DNA of 64,000 nt from Herminiimonas sp. (GTDB lineage Bacteria > Pseudomonadota > Gammaproteobacteria > Burkholderiales > Burkholderiaceae), in assembly GCF_030655415.1 (NCBI RefSeq), contig NZ_JAURVN010000014.1:496001-560000 (forward strand), written 5' to 3'. Within the stretch, counting starts at the first letter, position 1. Every line of letters begins with the position of its first letter. Position numbers and translations under genes: made by a program. The notes under the pieces are model-generated. The model made no database searches. It was not told the DNA's origin and was given only the letters and a program-made list of their open reading frames with translations. Positions 18,514-28,040 of this stretch are shown here, in pieces.

Positions 18514-18517
18514 ATAA

Positions 18518-19660
18518 ATGCTGCCACGGGCCGACATCGCAGGGACCCGGCCCGTTGTCCTAGTTGAGGCTAGCATCCCGGTCAATGCACTGGGAAGTGC
18601 CCGGCAGGAATCAGTCGACCGGCTGCTCCAGCTCACGCTGGGCAAGGAATATCAGGCGCAGGTTTTATCGCGCCTGACCGACGGCAGCTTTCTCGTTAAA
18701 GTCGATGATGCCGTTGCCAGCATGAAGCTGCCAGCAGGTAGCAAAGCCGGCGACACGCTCGACCTCACCCTGCTTTCAACACAGCCGCGCCCTACTTTTA
18801 TTCTCGGCAAGGCAGAAGCAGGCGCGACAACTTCTCTCAGCAATGCCGGCCGTTTGATCGGCAATATGCTGCAACTAGCCCAACAAGATGGCATGCCCAG
18901 CGCTATTGTCGGCAAAACCCCACTGGTCGCAACACCAGGGGCCAGCCCTCCTCAAATTGCCGCCGCCTTACAAAATGCCGTTACCTTCAGCGGCCTCTTC
19001 TACGAGTCACACGTTGCGCAATGGGCGGCCGGTTCACGGCCCGCAAGCGATTTATTGCTGGAACCACCCGCTAAACAGACTAATGCGCCACTCACCACGC
19101 CAGCAAGTAATGGACAAGCAGCCGCTGCTGACACCAACGGCAATGAGCTAGGTAAATTGCTGTCGAATGTACGTGAATGGGTGGGCGGCGAACGCGCTTT
19201 GACGGATTTGCTGCGTACCTCGCAAACCAAGCAAGCCGATGACAGCGCCGTCTCACTGCTCGGTAAACAACAGGATGTTGCCAGCAATGAAGGCGTCAAG
19301 CTCATCAGCTTGCAGCTCGACACCTTGGAACAACGCCGCATCATGTGGCAGGGTGAACTATTCCCCGGGCAGCCGCTGGAATGGGAAATTTCCGACGACA
19401 CGCCGCAGCAAAAAGCAGATCAGGCCGAGCCGGAAAAAACCTGGAACAGCACGGTACGTTTTTCGCTGCCCAGCTTGGGTTCAGTCTCAGCGACTATCCG
19501 TCTGACCGGCGACCATGTTCAAGTGCAAGTGAATACCGCCAATGAAGAAGTCGCCACTACACTTAGAAACCACGGCAAGCTACTGGTCGATGCGCTGGAT
19601 TCTGCGGGCTCGACTTTGGACTCCTTGCTTATCAAGCAAGCGGACAGACGTAATGAATGA
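18518..19660 (+). CDS. FliK-like hook-length control protein (second copy)
   Basis: 380 residues. The C-terminal region (about 290-370: VRFSLPSLGSVSATIRLTGD, then LRNHGKLLVDALDSAGSTLD) is a FliK C-terminal (Flg_hook) domain. The N-terminal region (about 1-130) has a beta-rich stretch (AQVLSRLTDGSFLVKVDD) unlike the other FliK in this window at 26841. A FliK C-terminal domain normally contacts FlhB to switch export from hook to filament substrates. The stop overlaps the start of the FlhB-like gene (ATGA), so the two are translationally coupled and may act as a pair. Confidence 0.8.
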   Translation: MLPRADIAGTRPVVLVEASIPVNALGSARQESVDRLLQLTLGKEYQAQVLSRLTDGSFLVKVDDAVASMKLPAGSKAGDTLDLTLLSTQPRPTFILGKAEAGATTSLSNAGRLIGNMLQLAQQDGMPSAIVGKTPLVATPGASPPQIAAALQNAVTFSGLFYESHVAQWAAGSRPASDLLLEPPAKQTNAPLTTPASNGQAAAADTNGNELGKLLSNVREWVGGERALTDLLRTSQTKQADDSAVSLLGKQQDVASNEGVKLISLQLDTLEQRRIMWQGELFPGQPLEWEISDDTPQQKADQAEPEKTWNSTVRFSLPSLGSVSATIRLTGDHVQVQVNTANEEVATTLRNHGKLLVDALDSAGSTLDSLLIKQADRRNE

Positions 19661-19950
19661 CTGCAATGGATAACTTCAAGCCACCGCCAAGCGCAGTCGC
19701 TCTGGCATATCAGACTGGGGACTCGGCGCCGCGTGTAGTTGCCAAGGGCCGCGGCATGATCGCCGAACAGATCATAGAGCGGGCGAAAGAACATGGCGTA
19801 GCCGTCCATGAATCAAAAGAACTTGTGGCCTTACTGATGCAGGTAGAGCTGGACGACGACATTCCGCCAGCACTTTATCGTGCAGTGGCGGAACTTTTAG
19901 CGTGGTTATATCGCGTCGAAGCAGCCCAACAACGCGACGGCAATGTATGA
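19657..19950 (+). CDS. FlhB-like cytoplasmic-domain protein (FlhX type)
   Basis: 97 residues resembling only the C-terminal cytoplasmic domain of FlhB/YscU: AVALAYQTGDSAPRVVAKGR, then AKEHGVAVHESKELVALLM and IPPALYRAVAELLAWLYRV. The transmembrane part is absent. The place of the NPTH autocleavage motif just before AVAL is occupied by PPPS, so self-cleavage is not expected. Known FlhX proteins can replace the cleaved FlhB domain in part. It overlaps the second FliK-like gene by four bases, which fits a shared role in the export specificity switch. That role is inferred. Confidence 0.85.
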   Translation: MTAMDNFKPPPSAVALAYQTGDSAPRVVAKGRGMIAEQIIERAKEHGVAVHESKELVALLMQVELDDDIPPALYRAVAELLAWLYRVEAAQQRDGNV

Positions 19951-20004
19951 TGATCGGTTGAAAAAGTTTGATACCGATACCCTGCACTTTGTTTGAAAAG
20001 AATA

Positions 20005-20760
20005 ATGACTCTCGCTAGTGAATACGAAAATGATGATTTGAACCCTTTCCGGGTTCGTTCCCGTCGGGAAGTAATCGCCTTGCTGCGCAGCATAGGTGAA
20101 CGCAATCAGCTTGTCCGGATGCTAATCAATCAAGGACAAGACACAATTGTCACTTCGATTCTGAATATCGACGAGTCAAATGACACGGTTTATCTGGATT
20201 GCGCGCCTACGGCGGTAATGAATCAGCGCGTCCTCGATAGCGAAAAATTATCTTTTGAAACGGTGCTGGAAAATATCCGCATTCTGTTCAATTCCCCAGC
20301 TGCAGAAAGCATCGTATATGAAGGCTTGCCAGCCTTCATCATTCCCTTGCCTACGAACGTAATCCGCCTGCAACGACGCGAGTATTATCGAGTGCCTACG
20401 CCGTATACCAATCCGGTACATTGCACGATCAATGTCAAAATAGAAGACCAGATCATTCCTGTCGTGGCTGCATTGCACAATATCAGCGGCGGTGGAATTT
20501 CGATTGTTGACGACAAAAAATTGATCGATACAACGCAAGGTCGTATCTATGAAAATTGCCGTATTGATTTGCCAGGTGGCGCAGTAACTGTAGATTTGCA
20601 AATCCGTAACTTGCTGGAAGTCACTCTGACCAATGGCAAAGTCATCAATCGCATCGGCTGCGCGTTTGTGGATCCATCGAATGGAACATTGGGTGCGGTA
20701 CAAAAGTACATTACCAAGCTCGAACGCGATCAGAATGCAAAGGCAACCGGCCTCGGTTGA
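20005..20760 (+). CDS. ycgR: Flagellar brake protein YcgR (PilZ, c-di-GMP receptor)
   Basis: 251 residues from the ATG at 20005, which has GAAAAG upstream; a TTG four codons earlier is possible. The N-terminal YcgR domain (about 15-120) is followed by a PilZ domain (about 120-240). The latter has the c-di-GMP-binding RLQRREYYRV (RxxxR) and NISGGG, with Asn in place of the common Asp, followed by GISIV. In enterobacteria YcgR loaded with c-di-GMP slows the motor. The gene closes the fliC block and faces fliE. Confidence 0.92.
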   Translation: MTLASEYENDDLNPFRVRSRREVIALLRSIGERNQLVRMLINQGQDTIVTSILNIDESNDTVYLDCAPTAVMNQRVLDSEKLSFETVLENIRILFNSPAAESIVYEGLPAFIIPLPTNVIRLQRREYYRVPTPYTNPVHCTINVKIEDQIIPVVAALHNISGGGISIVDDKKLIDTTQGRIYENCRIDLPGGAVTVDLQIRNLLEVTLTNGKVINRIGCAFVDPSNGTLGAVQKYITKLERDQNAKATGLG

Positions 20761-20830
20761 GTAGCTAGCGAGAAATCGCAAAAATCTGCAGGAATCGGAT
20801 TCTAGTAATCAGAAACGTTAGCGCATTAAA

Positions 20831-20855
20831 AAGGCGACTACACCACAGTCGCCTT
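20831..20855 (-). terminator. Terminator between ycgR and fliE
   Basis: A 9-bp stem (20831-20839/20847-20855) is followed on the reverse strand by TTTTT, so it ends fliE transcription. It can also slow reading from ycgR. Confidence 0.75.
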
Positions 20856-20882
20856 ATCAACCTTCCAAAATCCTATTCCGCG

Positions 20883-21236
20883 CTACACCTGCATATTCAT
20901 CATTTCCTGATAGGCCGATACCAGCTTGTTGCGCACTTGTACCGTTGCCTGAAATGAAATACTCGCTTTTTGCATAGAAATCATCACATCCGACAGATTG
21001 ACGCTGTCGTCACCTGACGAAAATTTTTCACCCAGTTTGTCGGCGTGATTTTGTGCGCTAGCGACGTTATCCAGTGAGGCCTTCAAGGCCTGCGAAAAGT
21101 CTACTTTGGTTGCCGACTTTTCGACTGGCGCAGCAGCGCCCATCAAATTAGCCGCGGGCTGCGAGCGTGCCGCCGCAGCCTTGAGCTGAGCGACCATGGC
21201 ATCTATTGCCGTTGAATCAATTCCACCGATTTTCAT
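20883..21236 (-). CDS. fliE: Flagellar hook-basal body complex protein FliE
   Basis: 117 residues from the ATG at 21236, chosen because GGAG sits 6 bases before it; two in-frame ATGs lie just upstream. FliE joins the MS ring to the rod. The C-terminal half VNLSDVMISMQKASISFQ, then VRNKLVSAYQEMMNMQV, is the family signature, and the length is usual. It is a single-gene unit divergent from the fliF operon. Confidence 0.95.
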   Translation of the reverse strand: MKIGGIDSTAIDAMVAQLKAAAARSQPAANLMGAAAPVEKSATKVDFSQALKASLDNVASAQNHADKLGEKFSSGDDSVNLSDVMISMQKASISFQATVQVRNKLVSAYQEMMNMQV

Positions 21237-21500
21237 CATTTTCTCCATCAGTGCGAGCCGAGCACTATAATTGCTTCAAGCCATCTATCTGGACTCCCAA
21301 CAGGGATTCCAAGCTACCTCGCCAAGTTATCACGCACGTCAAATTGAATCAGTCTGATAAGGGACAGAAACATTGCTCTGTTCCAAAGATTGAATTTCCT
21401 CGTAGCCTTGACAATTCATGCTACGGAAAAAAGTTTGAAGAGCGAGAATATCGATGAACAATCCAGTCCAATTTGACGATCGCCACGCAGGAGCACAATC

Positions 21501-23234
21501 ATGGCAGTAGTCGTAGCAGCTGAAGGCGGCCTTCCCCAAGGCAGCGAACTGAGCGGGAACAACCCGAACACCATCCTTGACATGGCGAAGTCGCCTAACG
21601 GCCGCAAGGTCGTGTTGATGATCGGTATTGCGGCGGTAATCGCGGCGATGATTGGCTTGGTCCTGTGGGGCCAAAAACCTGAATATCGCGTGCTGTTTTC
21701 CAACTTTTCGGATCGTGATGGCGGCGCCATCATGACCTCGCTGCAAGCAGCAAATGTCCCGTACAAATTCGCGGAAGGCGGCGGCGCGATTCTGGTGCCA
21801 GCAGACAAAGTTCACGAAATCCGTTTGAAGCTCGCGGCTGAAGGTTTGCCTAAAGGCGGTAGCGTCGGCTTTGAACTGATGGAAAACCAGAAGCTCGGCG
21901 TTTCGCAATTCCTGGAGCAAGTGAATTTTCAACGCGCATTGGAAGGCGAACTCGCTCGCTCCATCCAATCCGTAGGCGCAGTACAAGCAGCACGCGTGCA
22001 TCTCGCCCTGCCTAAAGCATCCGTCTTCGTCCGCGATCAGCAAAAACCAACCGCATCGGTTTTACTGAATCTGCACTCAGGCCGTTTCCTCGATCAACAA
22101 CAAGTCAGCGCTATCGTGCATTTGGTCGCCAGCAGCGTGCCAGAACTGTCGCCCAAGAATGTCACTATCGTTGATCAAGCCGGCAATCTGCTGTCCGAAA
22201 ACAATAAACCAGCCGGCACCAACACGCTGGATCCATCACAACTCAAGTACGTACAAGAGCTGCAGCAAAGCATTACCAAGCGCATCGAATCGATCATTAC
22301 ACCTATCGTTGGCTTGAATAATATTCGTGCCGAAGCGACTGCAGATGTCGACTTCTCAACCAGCGAACAAGCGGCTGAAATCTACAAACCGAATCAAGTG
22401 CCAAACAGCGCCACCGTGCGCAGTATGCAAAGTAGCGAGTCGTCGAATGGCGGCGCCAATGCAACTGGTGTTCCAGGTGCATTGACCAACCAACCTGCCC
22501 CAGCCGCCACCGCACCGCTTAACACCACACCACCACCTGCAGCACCTGGCACTCCCGCTGCTGCGGCAGGTACGCCTGGAGCAGCTGGCGCCGCGGCTGC
22601 AACAGCTGCTGCAGCCGCAACTGCTACGCCAACACAACGTGACACCACTACTAATTACGAAGTCGACAAAACCGTACGCTACGTTCAACAACCTATGGGC
22701 GGCTTGAAACGTCTGTCCGTCGCGGTGGTCGTGAACTACAAACGTGTCATCGGTAAAGACGGCAAAGTCAGCGTCATTCCATTAAGCGAAATCGAGAAAA
22801 CCCAAATCACCGATCTGGTGAAAGAAGCCATGGGTTACAACAAGGATAGAGGCGATACGCTGAACGTAGTCAACAGCCCATTCGCTGGCGTCGACAAGGA
22901 AGAAGCCGTCAAACCGCCACTCTGGGAACGTCCAGAAGTCATTGACATGGGTATCCAGGGCGCAAAGTATCTGTTGCTGGGCATCGTACTTTTGATCTTG
23001 TACCTTAAAGTATTGAAGCCTATGCTTAACAAACTGAATCCGCCGCCGCCATTGGCATTGACGGATGAAAGCGGCGAACCGATCGAACAGGTTCAGGAGC
23101 TTGAAGGTGAAGTCGGACCGATGGGCGTGCAACAGAATACCTATCAGCAAAATCTTGAAGCCGCTAAAGAGCTCGCCAGAAAAGATCCTAAAGTCGTCGC
23201 CAATATAGTCAAAGCGTGGGTGGGAAATGAGTGA
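21501..23234 (+). CDS. fliF: Flagellar MS-ring protein FliF
   Basis: 577 residues; forms the inner-membrane MS ring. Two membrane segments flank the periplasmic part (about 35-55 and 490-512). The ring-building motifs are intact: EYRVLFSNFSDRDGGAI near 65 and QVNFQRALEGELARSI near 140. A long Ala/Pro/Thr-rich insert (about 320-375) is low complexity. The C-terminal tail ending KDPKVVANIVKAWVGNE binds FliG. Its end overlaps fliG by 8 bases, so assembly partners are translationally coupled. It is first in a tightly packed fliFGHIJK run. Confidence 0.97.
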   Translation: MAVVVAAEGGLPQGSELSGNNPNTILDMAKSPNGRKVVLMIGIAAVIAAMIGLVLWGQKPEYRVLFSNFSDRDGGAIMTSLQAANVPYKFAEGGGAILVPADKVHEIRLKLAAEGLPKGGSVGFELMENQKLGVSQFLEQVNFQRALEGELARSIQSVGAVQAARVHLALPKASVFVRDQQKPTASVLLNLHSGRFLDQQQVSAIVHLVASSVPELSPKNVTIVDQAGNLLSENNKPAGTNTLDPSQLKYVQELQQSITKRIESIITPIVGLNNIRAEATADVDFSTSEQAAEIYKPNQVPNSATVRSMQSSESSNGGANATGVPGALTNQPAPAATAPLNTTPPPAAPGTPAAAAGTPGAAGAAAATAAAAATATPTQRDTTTNYEVDKTVRYVQQPMGGLKRLSVAVVVNYKRVIGKDGKVSVIPLSEIEKTQITDLVKEAMGYNKDRGDTLNVVNSPFAGVDKEEAVKPPLWERPEVIDMGIQGAKYLLLGIVLLILYLKVLKPMLNKLNPPPPLALTDESGEPIEQVQELEGEVGPMGVQQNTYQQNLEAAKELARKDPKVVANIVKAWVGNE

Positions 23235-24222
23235 AAACGGCATACATAAAGGCGCAGTCTTGATGCTTGCACTCGGCGCGAACGAAGCTGCTGAAGTGAT
23301 GAAGTTTCTCGGCCCGCGCGAAGTCCAAAAGCTGGGCGCAGCGATGTCGACGATGAAAGCCATCCAGAGTGAAGAACTGGTTGCCGTGCTCAGCGAATTT
23401 CGTACCGAGACGGAAAAAAATACCTCACTCGGCCTCGACTCTGACGAATACATACGCGACGTATTGACCAAGGCGTTGGGTGACGACAAAGCATCCTCCC
23501 TGCTCAATCGCATTCTGGGTACACGCGATTCCAGCGGCATCGAAAGTTTGAAATGGATGGATGCGCAATCAGTCGCCGACTTGGTGCGCAACGAACATCC
23601 ACAAATCATCGCCACGATTCTGGTCCATCTCGAACGCGATCAAGCCAGTGAAGTTTTGAATCACTTCACAGAACGTCTGCGCAACGATTGCGTCCTGCGT
23701 ATTGCCACACTTGATGGCGTGCAACCAGCAGCTCTGCGTGAATTGAATGAAGTGTTGACCAAGCTGTTAACCGGTAACGAAAGCCTGAAGAAAAAACCGA
23801 TGGGCGGCATACGCGCAGCGGCTGAGATTCTCAACTTCTTCAACGGCGAAAATGAAATTTCCGTCATGGCCAATCTCAAAGGCTACGACAACGACATGGC
23901 GCAGAAGATCATGGACGAAATGTTCGTGTTCGATAACATCATGGATATCGAAGATCGTGGCATTCAGTTGCTGCTGCGCGAAGTTCAATCAGAAACCTTG
24001 ATCGTTGCACTCAAAGGTGCAACACCAGAACTGCGCGAAAAATTCTTCAAGAACATGTCGCAACGTGCTGGCGAAATGATGCGCGAAGATCTTGAATCCA
24101 AAGGCCCAGTACGTTTGTCGGAAGTCGAAGCAAATCAAAAAGAAATTTTGGTCATCGTGCGTCGCCTGGCCGACGAAGGTCAATTGACCATCGGTGGCAA
24201 TGCGGAAGATGCTTATGTCTGA
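23227..24222 (+). CDS. fliG: Flagellar motor switch protein FliG
   Basis: 331 residues, the usual length. The N-terminal domain binds FliF, the middle carries the EHPQ motif (RNEHPQIIATILVHL), and the C-terminal domain has the charged torque helix (LLLREVQSETLIVALKGA). It is the rotor protein that meets the stator and, with FliM and FliN, sets rotation direction. It overlaps fliF upstream and fliH downstream by 8 bases each. Confidence 0.97.
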   Translation: MSENGIHKGAVLMLALGANEAAEVMKFLGPREVQKLGAAMSTMKAIQSEELVAVLSEFRTETEKNTSLGLDSDEYIRDVLTKALGDDKASSLLNRILGTRDSSGIESLKWMDAQSVADLVRNEHPQIIATILVHLERDQASEVLNHFTERLRNDCVLRIATLDGVQPAALRELNEVLTKLLTGNESLKKKPMGGIRAAAEILNFFNGENEISVMANLKGYDNDMAQKIMDEMFVFDNIMDIEDRGIQLLLREVQSETLIVALKGATPELREKFFKNMSQRAGEMMREDLESKGPVRLSEVEANQKEILVIVRRLADEGQLTIGGNAEDAYV

Positions 24223-24910
24223 CGTCATTCCAAAAGAAAAACAATCAGCGTATCAACGCTGGGAAATGACTTCGTTCGGCGAAGAAAAATCGAACCCGAG
24301 CACTGCGCCACAAAACAGCGAAGCCAATATCGCCGCAGCAAATGCAGCCGCATCAGCGCAAATGGCCAATATCGCTGCGATGGCCAAACAGATAGAAGAA
24401 GCACGCGCGCAAGCGCATGCAGAAGGTTATGCCAGCGGCATGGAAGAAGGTCGCGCTGCCGGCCTGACAGAAGGACGCGCACTGGCAGAACAAGAAAGAC
24501 TTAACCTGCAAGAAATCGCCGAAGCTTTCGGCACTGAAGTGGCACAAGCGAATGAATTGATCGCCAACGATATGCTCGATCTGTCATTGGATCTAGCCAA
24601 AGCGATGTTAAAAACCGCTTTGAATGTACGTCCAGAATTGATCATTCCTATCGTGCGCGAAGCGATACATTATTTGCCGACTTTGCAGCAACCTACCCTG
24701 CTGCATTTGCATCCTGATGATGCAGAAATAGTCACCACCCACATGGGCGATGAATTGAAAACAGCCGGTTGGCGCATTGTTGAAGACATACATATGGATA
24801 GAGGCGGCTGCCGCGTCGAAACCGTAACCAATCAAATCGATGCCACCACTTCAACACGCTGGCAGCGCATCGCCGCGACTCTCGGCAAAGATGCCGACTG
24901 GCTGATCTAA
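24215..24910 (+). CDS. fliH: Flagellar export ATPase regulator FliH
   Basis: 231 residues from the ATG at 24215 inside the fliG end; an earlier start at 24194 is less likely. The middle has the family's GxxxG-type run ([20 protein letters not shown]), and the C-terminal part [19 protein letters not shown] is the E/FliH domain. FliH binds and restrains the FliI ATPase and carries it to the export gate. The stop overlaps the fliI start by one base. Confidence 0.94.
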   Translation: MSDVIPKEKQSAYQRWEMTSFGEEKSNPSTAPQNSEANIAAANAAASAQMANIAAMAKQIEEARAQAHAEGYASGMEEGRAAGLTEGRALAEQERLNLQEIAEAFGTEVAQANELIANDMLDLSLDLAKAMLKTALNVRPELIIPIVREAIHYLPTLQQPTLLHLHPDDAEIVTTHMGDELKTAGWRIVEDIHMDRGGCRVETVTNQIDATTSTRWQRIAATLGKDADWLI

Positions 24911-26340
24911 TGTCTGCCAAGCCACCATCAGCCACATCCAAACCGGCTGCGCCCAACAGCAGCCGGTGGCAAGCTTATTTGCGCGATTGCGGCACCCTGC
25001 TGGATATCGCCGAACCGATGCTGGTATCTGGCCGCATCACACGCGTTGCCGGTTTGGTGATGGAAGCCGTCGGTTTGAAACTGGCGGTCGGCAGCGCCTG
25101 TACGATTCCCCTTTCCAACGGTGCGCGCATCGAAGCTGAAGTTGTCGGTTTTGAAAACGACAGACTATTCCTGATGCCGCAAAGTGATGTCGAAGGCATC
25201 GTGCCAGGTACGCGCGTCTATCCTATCGAAGTCGTGCAATCGCTACCCCGTCCGGGTGCAGTCACACATCCACGTCGTCGCCCTAGCGATCGAGGTCGCC
25301 ATCTTCCTGTAGGTATTGAATTATTGGGACGTGTGCTGGATGGTGCCGGTAGGCCGCTAGACAATCTTGGCCCACTTAATGCAGCACATGCTGCACCACT
25401 GAATGTGCGTGCCGCCAATCCTTTATCGCGCGCACCGATCAAAGATATTCTCGACGTCGGCGTGCGTGCGATCAACAGTATGTTGACCGTCGGACGCGGT
25501 CAGCGCATGGGTCTGTTCGCAGGTTCCGGCGTCGGTAAAAGCGTGTTGCTCGGCATGATGGCGCGCTACACCACGGCAGATGTCATCATCGTCGGGTTGA
25601 TCGGTGAACGGGGTCGTGAGGTTAAAGAATTCATTGAACAAATTCTCGGGCCTGAAGGTTTGGCGCGCTCAGTCGTGGTCGCTGCGCCAGCCGATACCCC
25701 ACCTTTGATGCGCCTGCAAGGTGCTGCTTATGCGACGGCGATTGCCGAACATTTCCGTGATGAAGGCAAAGACGTTTTGCTGATCATGGATTCACTGACG
25801 CGCTATGCGATGGCGCAACGCGAGATTGCGCTGGCAATTGGTGAACCACCTGCGACCAAAGGTTATCCGCCTTCAGTGTTCGCCAAACTGCCGGCCTTGG
25901 TGGAACGCGCCGGTAATGGCAAAGAAGGCGGCGGCTCAATCACCGCTTTCTATACGGTATTGACCGAAGGTGATGATCAACAGGATCCGATCGCCGATGC
26001 CGCCCGCGCGATTCTGGATGGTCACATCGTATTGAACCGTTCCTTGGCTGAAGCCGGACATTACCCTGCGATCGATATCGAACAATCGATCAGCCGCGCG
26101 ATGCACACGATTACCTCGCCGGAACATCAAAAACAAACACGTAGACTCAAGCAACTGACGTCGCGCTACCAGCGCAATCGTGACTTGATCAGCGTAGGCG
26201 CTTATAGTGCAGGTTCAGACCCTGTACTGGACGAAGCGATCGCTTTGAACACCAAAATAGAGTCATTTTTACAACAAGATATTACTGAGCGCAGCGACAT
26301 AACCGAGAGCTTGGGGCAACTTTCCTCGCTATTCTCGTGA
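24910..26340 (+). CDS. fliI: Flagellum-specific ATPase FliI
   Basis: 476 residues; F1-beta-like ATPase of the flagellar export apparatus. The Walker A motif GSGVGKS lies near residue 205, Walker B is [17 protein letters not shown], and the family signature [16 protein letters not shown] is intact. A Pro/Ser-rich start of about 18 residues precedes the conserved part. It acts at the cytosolic face with FliH and FliJ, whose genes flank it. Confidence 0.97.
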   Translation: MSAKPPSATSKPAAPNSSRWQAYLRDCGTLLDIAEPMLVSGRITRVAGLVMEAVGLKLAVGSACTIPLSNGARIEAEVVGFENDRLFLMPQSDVEGIVPGTRVYPIEVVQSLPRPGAVTHPRRRPSDRGRHLPVGIELLGRVLDGAGRPLDNLGPLNAAHAAPLNVRAANPLSRAPIKDILDVGVRAINSMLTVGRGQRMGLFAGSGVGKSVLLGMMARYTTADVIIVGLIGERGREVKEFIEQILGPEGLARSVVVAAPADTPPLMRLQGAAYATAIAEHFRDEGKDVLLIMDSLTRYAMAQREIALAIGEPPATKGYPPSVFAKLPALVERAGNGKEGGGSITAFYTVLTEGDDQQDPIADAARAILDGHIVLNRSLAEAGHYPAIDIEQSISRAMHTITSPEHQKQTRRLKQLTSRYQRNRDLISVGAYSAGSDPVLDEAIALNTKIESFLQQDITERSDITESLGQLSSLFS

Positions 26341-26375
26341 TGGAACTCGACTACTAAAAAATATAATTATCAAAA

Positions 26376-26816
26376 ATGGCCACCTCCTCTGCGCTCGACA
26401 CACTGATAGAACTGGCAACCAAGGAGACTGACGAGGCTGCCGCTCGCTTGGGACGCTGCATGAAAGCGGCCGAGGAAACAGAACAAAAGCTGGCTTTGCT
26501 GATGCAATATCGCGACGACTATTCAGCGCGTTTTCAGCAAAACCTGACGACTGGCCTGACCGCAATGGGCTATCGTAATTTTCAGATTTTCATGGACAAG
26601 CTGGAGCAGGCAATCAGCGGTCAGCAGTTGGTAGTGCGCGATGCGCATGCACGTGTAGATCGAGAACGATCGGCATGGCAAGCCAGCGAACGCAAACGCA
26701 TGTCATACGGGACATTGGCAAATCGGGCTTTGAAGGCCAAGCAACTGGCAGAAAACAAGCGCGATCAAAAGCAGACAGACGAACACGCAGCAAGACAGTA
26801 TTTGTACAAAAGATAA
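26376..26816 (+). CDS. fliJ: Flagellar export protein FliJ
   Basis: 146 residues forming one long coiled coil (EETEQKLALLMQYRDDYSAR, then QAWQ-like DRERSAWQASERKR). FliJ is the gamma-subunit-like stalk of the export ATPase and escorts chaperones. The place between fliI and fliK, size and helical make-up support the call, as sequence conservation is low. Confidence 0.9.
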   Translation: MATSSALDTLIELATKETDEAAARLGRCMKAAEETEQKLALLMQYRDDYSARFQQNLTTGLTAMGYRNFQIFMDKLEQAISGQQLVVRDAHARVDRERSAWQASERKRMSYGTLANRALKAKQLAENKRDQKQTDEHAARQYLYKR

Positions 26817-26840
26817 ACGACCCAAACAGGCGGCAGAATA

Positions 26841-28040
26841 ATGAATACTTCAGCGATCAATAGTCCACTTGCCGCACTGACTCCAGCGGCGAACAACAGC
26901 AAGCAAGATGCATCTGCTTCGTCTGATGCTGGCGCATTCAATCAAGTTCTTACGCGTGAAATCGCTGGCCGCAATAACAATGGCAACAACGCCAGCACAA
27001 GCAATGACGTCAACAAAAATACGCAAAAAGACGCATCTGCCAAAGACGACAAATCAGCAAACGGCACCACCAGTAACACAGCGAATTCCAGCGAAACGTC
27101 CGACGCAGCAGACGGCGCAAAAGCTGCGGATGACAGCAAAGCAGCCGCACTCGCCGATGCCAAAGATGCCGATGCAATCGCAGCTGGTCCAACCGACCAG
27201 ATACTGGCTTTTGTCGCTGCGTTGACGCAGGCGAATACCGCAGCCGCACAAACTCCTGTTACCGACGTAGCAGTTGAAACTGCAGCCACTGCCAAGATCA
27301 CCGATATTGATGCCAAGCTGGATACCACTTTAGGCGTCGGCACTACAGCAACTGCCAGCAGTGAAAAAGAGGCAGTCGGCAAGAAATCAGATTTTGTCGC
27401 AGCACTTGATAAAGCCACCACAACTGCCGGCGATAGCAGCAAAGCTCCAGTAGCCGCAGCCGCAAAACCGGCGGCCGACTTGGCTGCAGCGGTCGCTGTA
27501 GCAGTACCAAAAACAGTGGAAACCGTATCTGTAGCCAGCACACAAGCCATCGTCGCCGTCGGCACCGTGGCCCTTCAACAGTTGGCAGAAACAAGCGCTG
27601 CGCAATCCAACAAACTGGCACCACAAGTCGGTAGCCCGGATTGGAATCAAGCGCTGGGACAAAAAGTAGTCTGGATGGTGCAAGGCGCGCAGCAAACCGC
27701 GACGCTGACCTTGAACCCGCCCGATCTGGGCCCTATGCAAGTAACCTTGAACGTCTCCAACAATCAGGCAACCGCCAATTTCACAGCGCATCAGCCTGAA
27801 GTCCGACATGCGCTGGAAGCAGCCATGCCGCGTCTGCGTGAGATGCTGAACGACGCCGGCATTCAACTCAGTCAGTCCAACGTGAGCGCCGGTACTCAAC
27901 AACAGCAAAATGCCTTCAGCGAACAACGTCAGGGTGGCCGCCAATCAGGCTCGAACAGCAATGTAGATGAACCTATCATGCATGTCAGTCACGTGCCAGT
28001 TCCGACTGTCGGCAACGGCATCGTCGATACATTTGCCTGA
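26841..28040 (+). CDS. fliK: Flagellar hook-length control protein FliK
   Basis: 399 residues. The first 270 residues are low-complexity Ala/Asp/Lys/Thr, as is common for the molecular ruler part. The C-terminal FliK domain (about 270-360) reads TLTLNPPDLGPMQVTLNVSN, then RHALEAAMPRLREMLNDAGI, and a Gln-rich tail follows. It measures the hook and tells FlhB to switch substrates. It closes the fliFGHIJK run; a second, different FliK-like gene is at 18518. Confidence 0.95.
   Translation: MNTSAINSPLAALTPAANNSKQDASASSDAGAFNQVLTREIAGRNNNGNNASTSNDVNKNTQKDASAKDDKSANGTTSNTANSSETSDAADGAKAADDSKAAALADAKDADAIAAGPTDQILAFVAALTQANTAAAQTPVTDVAVETAATAKITDIDAKLDTTLGVGTTATASSEKEAVGKKSDFVAALDKATTTAGDSSKAPVAAAAKPAADLAAAVAVAVPKTVETVSVASTQAIVAVGTVALQQLAETSAAQSNKLAPQVGSPDWNQALGQKVVWMVQGAQQTATLTLNPPDLGPMQVTLNVSNNQATANFTAHQPEVRHALEAAMPRLREMLNDAGIQLSQSNVSAGTQQQQNAFSEQRQGGRQSGSNSNVDEPIMHVSHVPVPTVGNGIVDTFA

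Noticed and set aside
19951..20004. Possible sigma-28 site (ACCGATAC) before ycgR
   Set aside because: No TAAA-like -35 element at 15 bp; the gene can be read from the upstream operon.
21261..21276. Possible sigma-54 promoter (GAGCAC-N5-TTGCT) in the fliE-fliF gap
   Set aside because: The -24 element lacks the TGG core, and betaproteobacteria of this type usually control early flagellar genes through FlhDC and sigma-70.
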